Shown here piece after piece: positions 1 through 8,058 of a stretch of DNA of 64,000 nt. Within the stretch, counting starts at the first letter, position 1. The number at the start of each line of letters is the position of its first letter. The position numbers and the translations under genes are program-made. Under the pieces are notes generated by a model. It saw nothing but the letters and a program-made list of their open reading frames with translations, was not told the DNA's origin and did not search any database. Source of the stretch: Candidatus Proximibacter danicus (GTDB taxonomy: Bacteria; Pseudomonadota; Gammaproteobacteria; Burkholderiales; Rhodocyclaceae); NCBI GenBank assembly GCA_016710885.1, contig JADJUC010000002.1, positions 248,001 through 312,000 on the forward strand, in the 5' to 3' direction.

Positions 1-730
1 CAAGGCCGACGGCAAAAGCCCCGCCGAAGACCGAGAGTGCCGTGACATCGATGCCGACCAAGGCCAGGCTGATCAGCAGCGCGATGACGATGAGAATAGC
101 CTTGCCAGCGCGGCTGATGACCACACGCACATTCGAATCTATGCTTTCCGAATGCATCAGGCGGTGTTCCAGCCAGCCGGCGAACCACAACGCGACCAGC
201 AGCGTCCCCAGTGCCGTGACCAGCCCGTTCAGGATTAGCCAGAGATCGAGCTTCTGCTTGCCGACGGCAAATTTTACGGACTCGAGACTGTCGATGACAG
301 GGTCCGACAGCCCGGTGATGTAGAGCGCCAGACAAAGCCAGACGGTGGCAGCAATGTAGCGCTCCGACGTCTTGATCCACTGCGCATTGGGAAAGGCGTA
401 GCGCAAGGAAAAGACCGCCGCCCGCACCAGCGCGAGTGAAAGGAAAAGCGGTATCGCCAGATTGAACAACGCCACCGGAATGTAGGGGCGCAGGATGGAG
501 CGCGCAAGCAACACCAGCAGCAAAGCCGTCAGCGGGAACATGACCCGGCGCAAACCCAGTTCCCCGGCATGGAGAAGACCGTCGGAGTGGCCGGCGCGGT
601 GGCGAAAACGCGAGCGCAGGGCAATGGCCACGCCGACACAAACCGCCAATGCCAGCAATTCCCAAAGCATCGCCGGGTTGTGCAAGTCCCGCCAGAACTC
701 GTTCAACAGCTTGAGGAAGCTGGCTTCCAT
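1..730 (-). CDS. MscS-family mechanosensitive ion channel (partial, cut by left edge)
   Basis: Small-conductance mechanosensitive channel of the inner membrane, which opens on membrane tension to release solutes. The reverse strand from the ATG at 730 stays open for 243 codons to the window edge. It shows several hydrophobic segments, and the last visible residues (IDVTALSVFGGAFAVGL) match the start of the pore-lining helix of MscS proteins. The conserved beta domain and C-terminus lie outside the window. The start overlaps the upstream methyltransferase stop by one base (TAATG), so the two are probably translationally coupled. The assignment rests on the pore-helix motif plus membrane topology; the subfamily cannot be told. 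Confidence 0.85.
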   Translation of the reverse strand, partial: MEASFLKLLNEFWRDLHNPAMLWELLALAVCVGVAIALRSRFRHRAGHSDGLLHAGELGLRRVMFPLTALLLVLLARSILRPYIPVALFNLAIPLFLSLALVRAAVFSLRYAFPNAQWIKTSERYIAATVWLCLALYITGLSDPVIDSLESVKFAVGKQKLDLWLILNGLVTALGTLLVALWFAGWLEHRLMHSESIDSNVRVVISRAGKAILIVIALLISLALVGIDVTALSVFGGAFAVGL

Positions 731-1980
731 TACTTGCGTTCCATGGCCATCGCAAAGAAGCCGTCGGTGCCATGCACGTGCGGCAGCAGACGCAGGGCGG
801 TTTCGTCGCCAAGATCGATCCCCTGCTGCGAGAGAATCTCGTGGGCATTGAGCAGCGAAAAATCAGGGTGGGCGGCGAGGAAGGTGGTGACGACCTCCTC
901 ATTCTCTTCAGCCAGCAGACTGCAGGTGGCATAGACCAGCCGACCGCCGGATTTAACCAGTCGTGCCGCCGCAGTCAGGATGGCCGCCTGCTTGGCCGCC
1001 AGTTCGGCAACGCTCTCGGGGCTCTGGCGCCATTTCAGGTCAGGGTTGCGGCGCAGCGTACCGAGGCCGGAGCAGGGGGCGTCGACGAGCACGCGGTCAA
1101 GCTTGCCAGCGAGGCGCTTGACCTTGATATCGTTCTCGGACTCGATGCGCACCGGATGCACATTCGACAGGCCAGACCGCGCCAGCCGCGGCTTCAGGTT
1201 GGCGAGACGCTTTTCGGCGACGTCGAAGGCGTAGAGCCGGCCGGAGGAGCGCATCATGGCACCGAGCAGCAGGGTCTTGCCGCCGGCACCAGCACAGAAA
1301 TCGATGACCATTTCGCCGCGCTTGGGCGCAACCAGATAGCCCAGCAACTGGCTGCCTTCGTCCTGGACCTCGATGCTGCCATCGAGAAAGAGCGGGTGAC
1401 GCGACAGGGCCGGCTTTTCTTCCAGCCGGATGCCCAGCGGTGAATAAATGCAGGCTTCGGCCGCCATGCCGTCCGCCCGCAGGCGCTTCAGCACATCCTC
1501 GCGCGTTGCCTTCAGCGAATTGACACGCAGGTCCAGCGACGCCGGCCGATTCAGCGCTGCCGCCAAGGCTTCGATATCGCCGGGGTAACGCGCCGACAGG
1601 CGCTCGAACAGCCAGTCCGGCAGGTCGCAGCGCACCGCCATCGGCCAGTCATCGGCATTTACCGCCTTGGCCGCCGCCAGCCACTCGGCATCACCCTCCT
1701 TCAGGACCGGCGCCATCTGTTTCAGGTTCCAGCCCCGCAGGCAGAACATGGCCGCCAGCAGCAGCTTGCGCGACCGATCGTCCGGGCAGCGGGCAGACAG
1801 GCTGCGCAGCCGGCGCAGCGTGGAGAAGCAGGCTTCGGCGACGAAGCCGCGGTCGGCATGGCCCATCTCGCGGTGATTGCGGAAATAGTGGGACAAGACC
1901 GCATCGGCCGGGTATTCGAAAGTCAGGATGGCGCTCAGCGCGTCCTCGGCGTGGTCAAACAGGGCAGGTGTAAAGCGCAT
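730..1980 (-). CDS. RsmB/NOP-family rRNA (cytosine-C5) methyltransferase
   Basis: S-adenosylmethionine-dependent m5C RNA methyltransferase, 416 aa. An N-terminal NusB-like helical region (about 1-145) precedes the methyltransferase fold. The SAM loop DFCAGAGGKT is at 227-236, the motif IV proline-cysteine (DAPCSGLGTLRRNPDLKW) has Cys303, and motif VI (YATCS) has the second catalytic Cys353. Both cysteines needed for the covalent mechanism are present. RsmB normally methylates C967 of 16S rRNA. Rhodocyclales often carry a second RsmB near fmt, so this copy, next to DUF3108 and purN, may have another cytosine target; I therefore leave the symbol blank. The ATG follows the upstream stop directly. 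Confidence 0.9.
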   Translation of the reverse strand: MRFTPALFDHAEDALSAILTFEYPADAVLSHYFRNHREMGHADRGFVAEACFSTLRRLRSLSARCPDDRSRKLLLAAMFCLRGWNLKQMAPVLKEGDAEWLAAAKAVNADDWPMAVRCDLPDWLFERLSARYPGDIEALAAALNRPASLDLRVNSLKATREDVLKRLRADGMAAEACIYSPLGIRLEEKPALSRHPLFLDGSIEVQDEGSQLLGYLVAPKRGEMVIDFCAGAGGKTLLLGAMMRSSGRLYAFDVAEKRLANLKPRLARSGLSNVHPVRIESENDIKVKRLAGKLDRVLVDAPCSGLGTLRRNPDLKWRQSPESVAELAAKQAAILTAAARLVKSGGRLVYATCSLLAEENEEVVTTFLAAHPDFSLLNAHEILSQQGIDLGDETALRLLPHVHGTDGFFAMAMERK

Positions 1981-2934
1981 TTAATTTATCCGTATTTCCT
2001 CGGCGAGCTGGTCATAGCTCTCGCCTTTTTTGTCGATATGCCGAATTTTAACCGGCAACAGGTGATGATCGGGCGCCAGCCAGACTTCCGTGGTGGTTTC
2101 ACCGGGAGCGCGGAAGTGCAGTGTGCGCAAAAAACCGACCTGGGTTTCCAGCAGTTCCTCGCCAACCAGCTCCAGCCGGTAGCGGGCCAGTTTCTTTGCC
2201 GTGGCTATCGACATGTCGCCCGTCTTCGACAGCCAGCCCAGTTGAAAATTGAACGACAGCAGATCCTGCGAGCCCGTTGGCAGCGGGCTCACCGTGCCAT
2301 TGCTGAAACGAGCGACAGCCGCCGCCCAGTCGAACTCGACGTGCTCACGCTTTTCCTTGCCCTTGTCTTGCCGGACCGAGGTATAGGCCGCTGGCTCAAG
2401 CCCCGTGGCAATGATGCGGCCACGGCTTTCGGTCTCCAGCCGCAGGGGGCGCAGCACGGCAGCCAGCCCCACTGTCTCCATGACATTGACGATGCGATAG
2501 GTGCCATCGCCCAGCTCCCACGATTGGGTCGCACGGCCGATGATGGCAGCCGGATCGCCACGAAGGACGGTAAAGACGACCTCACCTCGTGGCGGCAACG
2601 CCAGTTCAGCGGGAGCCGCCGGCGGCGTTTCCTCTACCGACGACGCCGAGGCCGCTGAGGTTTCAGGCACAGTCTCGACCACAGGCTCCGGCGTCGGCTC
2701 AGCTGGTTTTACCTTCTCCGCCTGTGCAACTGGCCTCGCACGCGGTTCCGGCTGTTTTTTTGCGGGGGGCGGCACCACCGGCCGGACCTCCGGGATTGCG
2801 CGCGGCTTGAGCACAATCTCTGCCTGCAGCAGCACCGGCTCAGGGGGTGGAGAAAGCTCGAACTCTGGCACGAACAACGCCACTGCGTGAGCGCCCAGCG
2901 AAGCCAGTACCGCAGCGATCAAAGCAAACGGCAT
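1981..2934 (-). CDS. DUF3108 protein with TonB-like N-terminus
   Basis: A single N-terminal membrane segment (ALIAAVLASLGAHAVALF) is followed by a Pro/Lys/Glu-rich stretch of about 80 residues, like the periplasm-spanning part of TonB, and then a globular domain that resembles DUF3108 (beta-rich, periplasmic). It sits between purN and the RsmB-type gene, an order I associate with Rhodocyclales. A TTG start at 2952, directly downstream of the purN stop, is also possible; I chose the ATG at 2934 because it puts the hydrophobic segment at the very N-terminus. The function of DUF3108 is not established. It is not a TonB: no typical TonB C-terminal domain is seen. Confidence 0.75.
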   Translation of the reverse strand: MPFALIAAVLASLGAHAVALFVPEFELSPPPEPVLLQAEIVLKPRAIPEVRPVVPPPAKKQPEPRARPVAQAEKVKPAEPTPEPVVETVPETSAASASSVEETPPAAPAELALPPRGEVVFTVLRGDPAAIIGRATQSWELGDGTYRIVNVMETVGLAAVLRPLRLETESRGRIIATGLEPAAYTSVRQDKGKEKREHVEFDWAAAVARFSNGTVSPLPTGSQDLLSFNFQLGWLSKTGDMSIATAKKLARYRLELVGEELLETQVGFLRTLHFRAPGETTTEVWLAPDHHLLPVKIRHIDKKGESYDQLAEEIRIN

Positions 2935-2952
2935 GGCGCGCGCGCCCGACAA

Positions 2953-3590
2953 TCAGGGAGAAATCAGCGATGCCGGCGCCGGGCGCTCGGCATCGAGGCG
3001 GACACGCCCGTTGTCGAGGCGTAGCCGCCCCTCGGCAAACCAGCGCACGGCCAAGGGATAGACGACATGCTCCTGTGCCAGTACGCGCGCGGCCAGTGAA
3101 GCCTCATCGTCGCCATCGAACACCGGCACCGCCGCCTGCACCACCACCGGGCCGTGATCCAGCGCCGGCGTGACGAAATGGACGGTGCAGCCATGGATGC
3201 GCACCCCTCCTCCAGCGCGCGCTGATGCGTATGCAGGCCGGGGAAGGAAGGCAGCAGGGAAGGATGGATATTCAGCAGCCGGCCGTCGTAATGCCGGACG
3301 AAACCCTCGGTAAGAATGCGCATGAACCCGGCCAGCACCACCAGATCGGGCGCAAAGCGGTCGATGCATTCGACCAGCGCGGCATCGAAGGCCTCACGGC
3401 CGGCGTAGGCCTTGTGGTCCACAACCGCCGTCGGCACACCTTGCGCCGCAGCGGTTTCAAGCCCCTTGGCGTCTGGCCGGTTGCTGATGATGGCAGCGAC
3501 GCGCACCGGCACATCGCCCCGCGCGACAGCGGCAAGCAAGGACTCCATATTGCTGCCACGGCCGGAGATGAGGATAACGATGGATTTCAT
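2953..3590 (-). CDS. purN: Phosphoribosylglycinamide formyltransferase PurN (frameshifted)
   Basis: Transfers the formyl group of 10-formyl-THF to GAR in purine synthesis. The first part (ISGRGSNMESLL, then HPSLLPSFPGLHTHQRALEEG) is a typical PurN N-terminus with the catalytic His of the HPSLLP motif. The rest (IHGCTVHFVTPALDHGPVVVQ to the stop at 2953) lies in another frame. Adding one C to the CCCC run at 3204-3207 joins both halves into one protein of about 212 aa, the usual PurN length. This is most simply a homopolymer sequencing error in an essential-type gene, not a real pseudogene. The purM gene lies separately at 27.8 kb. Confidence 0.9.
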
Positions 3591-3782
3591 TTAAAAATTC
3601 TCGATTAACCACGGAGGACACGGGGGGCAGGGGGAAAACCATTATTCAAACCCCCGGGCCCCGGGGAAAAACCGGGGAAGGGCTTAAAAACCAGGCTGGG
3701 GGGGGGTCGCCGGGCCCGCGGGGGGAAGTGGGTTTCCTAAAAGTATTCGTGAGCTGGTTCTTCGTGGTTCAGTTTTACCGAA
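3591..3782. repeat. Hairpin-type dispersed repeat with garbled core
   Basis: The ends of this gap look like the two arms of a hairpin repeat: ATTAACCACGGAGGACACGG at 3604 onward and TTCTTCGTGGTT near 3757. The middle (about 3616-3738) is a nonsensical series of C/G and A runs unlike the rest of the window. On the minus strand the arm ends GTGGTTAAT about 20 bases upstream of the purN ATG. Related arms occur upstream of miaA and panC. I read the core as poorly resolved sequence within a stable hairpin. Confidence 0.5.
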
Positions 3783-4499
3783 TTACCGAATACCCAAGGC
3801 ACCCACCGGGAGGAAAACGGCGGAGGCCATGTTCTGCGCTACCCGCGAAACGATGCGGCCGTGCTTGTCGGCCACCACCTTGGAAAGAAAATCGAGCAAG
3901 CCGGTAATCCGGCCGAATTCGCGCTCGAACGACAGATTGCGGTTGGCCGGATCGAGCTCGTTGGAGAGCAGCATCAACTCGCCGCCGGGATATTTCGCAC
4001 TCGCCAGCTTCCACATGGCAATTTCCAGGTTGCGGGCGCAATTGTAGAGTTTCTGCTCGTTGAGGTCGTCGAGAATGTAAAAATCGTCAGTATCCTCAAA
4101 GGCCGAATAAACCATTGCCAGCAAGCCGCTCATCAGGGCCAGCACGCGATCGCCGGCATAGTCCTCGCGAAAGGCAAACATCGCCGCAGCGCCTTCGCGC
4201 AGCCCCTCCAGTTCCGGAAAATCCAGCAGTTTCGAGCTGCGCAGACGCACCATTGCCGCTTCCAGGGTTGGTGTCGCCCCTTTTTTGAATTCACGCGGGT
4301 TGCGCCGGTAGAGTTTCTCGGCGAAGCGGAACAGGCCGCCCACCACTTCCGCCCTTGCCGCATCGAGCACGCGGTCGATGTCGCCCTTGGCCAGGTACTT
4401 GGCATCGACCACCGTCTGCGTCTTGCCGTCGGCACCCATTCGTGTCGCACAAGCGGCGACAAAAACGAGGGGGAGCAGGATCAGCGAGCGGCGATGCAT
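3783..4499 (-). CDS. Conserved lipoprotein, unknown function
   Basis: 238 aa. It starts with a classic lipoprotein signal: basic MHRRS, a hydrophobic core, then the lipobox VAAC with Cys17. The mature part is alpha-helical and charged, with no motif I recognise and no further membrane segment. It is probably anchored in the outer or inner membrane facing the periplasm. It is separated from dedA by 16 bases on the same strand, so it may be co-transcribed downstream of dedA. I cannot assign a role. Confidence 0.7.
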   Translation of the reverse strand: MHRRSLILLPLVFVAACATRMGADGKTQTVVDAKYLAKGDIDRVLDAARAEVVGGLFRFAEKLYRRNPREFKKGATPTLEAAMVRLRSSKLLDFPELEGLREGAAAMFAFREDYAGDRVLALMSGLLAMVYSAFEDTDDFYILDDLNEQKLYNCARNLEIAMWKLASAKYPGGELMLLSNELDPANRNLSFEREFGRITGLLDFLSKVVADKHGRIVSRVAQNMASAVFLPVGALGIR

Positions 4500-4515
4500 G
4501 CTGCATCATACCGCT

Positions 4516-5163
4516 TCAAGCGGCTTTTTCACTCTTGCGGTGCTGCCACCAGCCGATGACGACGGGCAGCAGGGAAACGACGACGATACCGACGATCACC
4601 AGGCTCAGGTTCTGCTTTATCCACGGCACATTGCCGAACAGAAAGCCGACCAGGGTCAGCGACACAACCCAGAGCAGCGCACCGCTGACGTTGAAGGTAG
4701 TGAAGCGAACATAGCTCATCGCCCCGACCCCGGCCACGAAAGGCACGAAAGTCCGGAACAGCGGAAGGAAACGCGAGAGCACGACCGCCTTGCCGCCGTG
4801 CTTCTCGTAGAAGGCGTGCGTCTTCTCCAGCGCCCGCTTGTTGAAGAAGCGCGAATCCTCCCAGTGGAAGACCTTCGGCCCGATGAAAAGGCCGATGTGG
4901 TAATTGACCTGGTTGCCAAGGATCGCCGCGCTCGTCAGGGTCACCATCAGGAGCATCAAGTCCATGCCGCCGACGGCTGCCAGCGCCCCGGCGACGAACA
5001 GCAGCGAATCGCCGGGCAGGAAAGGTGTCACGACAAAGCCGGTCTCGGCAAAGATGATGAAGAAGAGGATGGCGTAGATCCACGGCCCGTACTGTGCCAC
5101 CAGCGCCGCCAGGTGCTTGTCGAGGTGCAGCAGGATGTCGAGAAATTGCAGCAGGATGTCCAT
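4516..5163 (-). CDS. DedA-family membrane protein
   Basis: 215 aa inner-membrane protein of the DedA/SNARE-associated family, members of which flip or transport undecaprenyl phosphate and phosphatidylethanolamine and support membrane homeostasis. It has the family hallmarks: the acidic-glycine region FAETGFVVTPFLPGDSLLF near residues 40-58, and the arginine motif FLPLFRTFVPFVAGVGAM around 135-152. There are about five hydrophobic segments and a basic C-terminal tail. Longer upstream starts (to 5382) run back into mutL and lack support; the ATG at 5163 gives the expected length. Divergent from mutL with 67 bases between. Confidence 0.9.
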   Translation of the reverse strand: MDILLQFLDILLHLDKHLAALVAQYGPWIYAILFFIIFAETGFVVTPFLPGDSLLFVAGALAAVGGMDLMLLMVTLTSAAILGNQVNYHIGLFIGPKVFHWEDSRFFNKRALEKTHAFYEKHGGKAVVLSRFLPLFRTFVPFVAGVGAMSYVRFTTFNVSGALLWVVSLTLVGFLFGNVPWIKQNLSLVIVGIVVVSLLPVVIGWWQHRKSEKAA

Positions 5164-5230
5164 GAGGCCGACGCCGAGAGGTAAGGGGTAAAGGGTCAAG
5201 GCGCGCATTTTACCCCGGTATAATCGGCCG

Positions 5231-6867
5231 ATGCCTAGCAGCCAGACTTTCATCCAACCCGTCATCCAGCAACTGCCCGATCTGCTGATCAGCCAGATCG
5301 CCGCCGGCGAGGTCGTCGAACGCCCGGCTTCGGTGCTCAAGGAACTGCTCGAAAATGCCGTCGATGCAGGCGCCACGGCCATTCAGGTGCAGCTTGAGGA
5401 AGGTGGCGTCAAACTCATCCGCGTTGCCGACGACGGCTGCGGCATCGCCCAGGAACAACTGGCGCTGGCGCTGACCCGGCACGCCACTTCGAAGATCGCT
5501 TCGCTGGAAGATCTGGACGAAAATTCCTGAAGAGCGAAGGCACCGAGTTCGCGCATTGCGCCGAGATGCTCAAGCGCGTGGCGCTGGCCCACCCGGAAAT
5601 CGCCTTCACGCTGGCACACAACGGCCGCGTCTCGCTGCAACTGCCACGGTCCGATTTCCGCCGCCGCACCGCTGCGATTCTGGGCGACGACTTCCTCACC
5701 GATTCGCGCAGCGTCGAGGTCGCCGCCGGCGACCTGACGCTGACTGGCCACGCCGCATTGCCGGCCCATGCCCGGGCGCGTAGCGACGCCCAATATTGCT
5801 ACGTCAATGGCCGCTTCGTGCGCGACAAGGTGCTCGCCCATGCGCTGCGCGAGGCTTATCAGGACATGCTGCACGGCAGCCGCTACCCGGCTTACTGCCT
5901 GTTCCTGAAGCTCGACCCGGCCGGCGTCGACGTCAACGTGCACCCGGCCAAGACCGAGGTGCGTTTCCGCGACTCACGCGCCATCCACCAGTTCGTCTAT
6001 CACGCCGTCAACCGGGCGCTGTCGGCGCCGCTCGGCGGCCTCAGCCAGCCTGCGACACCGACCCCGGCAGATCCGGGGACATTCGCCCGGCCGACATTCA
6101 CGCCACCGCAGCAGGGGGGATTCGCGAATTCGCACCAACATTCGCTGCTGGTTTCCGAACCCGCCGTCGCGGCCTACACCAGCTTTATCGCCGCAGCGCG
6201 ACCAGCCGGCACCAGCCAGTTTGCCGGGGAATCGGCGCCGCTGTTCACCCCTACGACGATGCCTGCCTCGGCCGCCGGCGAAGCCCCACCGCTCGGCTAT
6301 GCGCTGGCGCAATTGCACGGCGTCTACATCCTGGCGCAGAACGCCGCCGGCATGGTGCTGGTGGACATGCATGCCGCGCACGAACGCATCCTCTATGAGA
6401 AGCTGAAAACGGCGGTCGACGAGCGTGCCATCGCCACCCAGGCGCTGCTCATACCGGCCGTCTTCCAGGCCGCAGCGCTCGATGTCGCCGCCGTCGAGGA
6501 GCATCCCGAGACACTGGCGGCGCTCGGCTTCGACATCGCCGTCGTCGGCCCCAGCCAACTGGCCGTGCGTACCGTGCCAGCATTGCTGCAATCGGGCGAC
6601 CCGGCGGCACTCGCCAAATCACTGCTCGGCGAACTGCGCGAACACGGCGCCACCCAGCTGATGGCCGCCCGCCGCAACGAACTGCTGGCAACCATGGCCT
6701 GCCATGGCGCCGTGCGCGCCCGCCGGCAACTGAGCCTCCCCGAAATGAACGCCCTGCTCCGCCAGATGGAAGCTACCGAACGCGCCGACCAGTGCAACCA
6801 CGGCCGCCCGACCTGGGTACAGCTTTCGATGGACGAGCTGGATCGGTTGTTCCTGCGCGGCAGGTAA
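5231..6867 (+). pseudogene. mutL: DNA mismatch repair MutL, missing about 70 internal codons
   Basis: MutL couples MutS mismatch recognition to strand cleavage. The N-terminal GHKL ATPase start is intact (QIAAGEVVERPASVLKEL, then DDGCGIAQEQL) up to RHATSKIASLEDL at about 5517. The sequence then jumps out of frame straight to a segment equal to E. coli residue 157 onward (RKFLKS, 5516 onward), after which the protein continues normally to 6867. The lost part (about 70 residues by comparison with E. coli MutL) includes the GFRGEAL ATP-lid motif, so the product could not work. The C-terminus carries DMHAAHERILYE, fitting the MutL endonuclease pattern D-x-H-A-x2-E-x4-E, plus ACHGAVRA and CNHGRPTW. 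Either a true deletion or an assembly collapse. Confidence 0.85.
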
Positions 6868-6871
6868 AGCT

Positions 6872-7010
6872 TGAACCACGGCGCACACGGCGTGCACAGC
6901 GAAAACCCTATGAATCAGGTCTTTTCGAATCTTCTTGTTGTTCGCCGTGTTCGCTGTATCCGCCGTCCCACAAGGGGATTTCCTGCGGGGCATGCTCGCT
7001 GTGGTTAAAA
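6872..7010. repeat. Hairpin-type dispersed repeat upstream of miaA
   Basis: The gap between mutL and miaA has left arms GAACCACGGCGCACACGG (about 6873) and right arms TTCGCCGTGTTCGCTGTATCC (about 6940) and CTCGCTGTGGTTAA (about 6995), which can pair imperfectly. It has the same architecture as the elements before purN and panC, again ending in GTGGTTAA next to a start codon. It could act as terminator, RNA stability element or simple repeat. Confidence 0.5.
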
Positions 7011-7939
7011 ATCCCCCCCCCGCCATCCTCCTCATGGGCCCGACCGCGTCGGGCAAGACGGCGGCCGCGCTTGAGCTGGCCGAGCGCTTTCCGCTGGAGT
7101 TGATCAGCGTCGACTCGGCGCTGGTCTATCGCGACATGGACATCGGCACCGCCAAGCCGGATCGCGCCACGCTGGGCCGCTATCCACATGCGCTGATCGA
7201 CCTCATTTCCCCGGAAGAAAGCTATTCCGCCGCCCGTTTCGTCACCGAGGCCGAGGCAGCGATGGACGCGGCCACGGCACGCGGCAAAATTCCATTGCTG
7301 GTCGGCGGCACCATGCTTTATTACAAGGCCTTGCTGCAGGGGCTTTCTGATTTGCCGCAAGCCAACCCGGAAGTTCGCGCCGCCATCGATGCAGAAGCCG
7401 CTGCCCGCGGCTGGCCGGCGCTGCACGCGGAGCTGGCCCGGCACGACCCGGCAACGGCAACCCGGCTGGCGCCGAACGATGCCCAGCGCATCCAGCGTGC
7501 GCTGGAAATCCTGCGCCTGACCGGGCAGCCGATGTCGGCACTGCTGGTGAAAAACGAGACGGCGCTCCCGCAACGAAACTACCTTGCACTCGGCCTCCTG
7601 CCGTCGGATCGCAGCGTTCTGCACGCACGCATCGCCGAGCGTTTCGAGCAGATGCTGGCGGCCGGGCTGGAAGACGAACTGCGCCAGCTGCGCAGCAAGT
7701 ACCAACTGACTCCCGAGCTCCCCTCGATGCGCTGCGTCGGCTACCGCCAGGCGTGGGAGGCGGCCGAAGGCATCATCCCGCACCGTGAGCTGCGCGATCG
7801 CGGCATCTTCGCGACCCGCCAGCTGGCCAAGCGCCAGATCACCTGGCTCTCCAATACGCTGGAATGCGAGCGCTTCGATTGCCTGGAACCCAAGCTGTTT
7901 TCACAGCTTGCTGAACAGGTAGGCAAACTGCTCGCCTGA
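6992..7939 (+). CDS. miaA: tRNA dimethylallyltransferase MiaA
   Basis: Adds a dimethylallyl group to A37 of tRNAs that read UNN codons, the first step of ms2i6A synthesis. 315 aa from the ATG at 6992. The P-loop GPTASGKT is at 16-23, the DSALVYRDMDIGTAKP substrate-binding stretch follows, and the family motifs VGGTMLYYKALLQGL and PNDAQRIQRALEI are present, with the C-terminal FATRQLAKRQITWL segment for tRNA contact. It follows mutL, as in many proteobacteria (mutL-miaA). The first codons overlap a hairpin repeat and a run of nine C, so the exact start is uncertain; GTG at 7001 is an alternative. Confidence 0.95.
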   Translation: MLAVVKNPPPAILLMGPTASGKTAAALELAERFPLELISVDSALVYRDMDIGTAKPDRATLGRYPHALIDLISPEESYSAARFVTEAEAAMDAATARGKIPLLVGGTMLYYKALLQGLSDLPQANPEVRAAIDAEAAARGWPALHAELARHDPATATRLAPNDAQRIQRALEILRLTGQPMSALLVKNETALPQRNYLALGLLPSDRSVLHARIAERFEQMLAAGLEDELRQLRSKYQLTPELPSMRCVGYRQAWEAAEGIIPHRELRDRGIFATRQLAKRQITWLSNTLECERFDCLEPKLFSQLAEQVGKLLA

Positions 7940-7963
7940 ATGCACGAACTCGCCACGATTAAG

Positions 7964-7995
7964 GCGCGACAAAGGCTATGCAAGCCTTGTCGCGC
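7964..7995. promoter_or_regulatory. Imperfect palindrome between miaA and chemoreceptor
   Basis: GCGCGACAAAGGCT and AAGCCTTGTCGCGC form inverted arms with one bulged base and a 4-base centre. A -10-like TATAGT lies just after it at 8001-8006, ahead of the chemoreceptor start at 8059. It may be an operator for the receptor gene or the miaA transcription end; there is no T-run, so an intrinsic terminator is less likely. Confidence 0.4.
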
Positions 7996-8058
7996 ATTGC
8001 TATAGTAGCCAGGCAGCATTTCAGCCGATCGTGATATTTCAGCCTCCGGGGGCCAAAA

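Noticed and set aside
772..1443. Long plus-strand frame opposite the RsmB-type gene
   Set aside because: Antisense shadow of a high-G+C gene with clear methyltransferase motifs on the other strand.
3861..4559. Plus-strand frame of 232 codons opposite the lipoprotein
   Set aside because: No motifs, and the minus-strand protein has a proper lipoprotein signal.
5219..5224. TATAAT just before the mutL start
   Set aside because: Only 6 bases before the ATG and no -35 hexamer; it would mean a leaderless transcript, for which there is no other sign.
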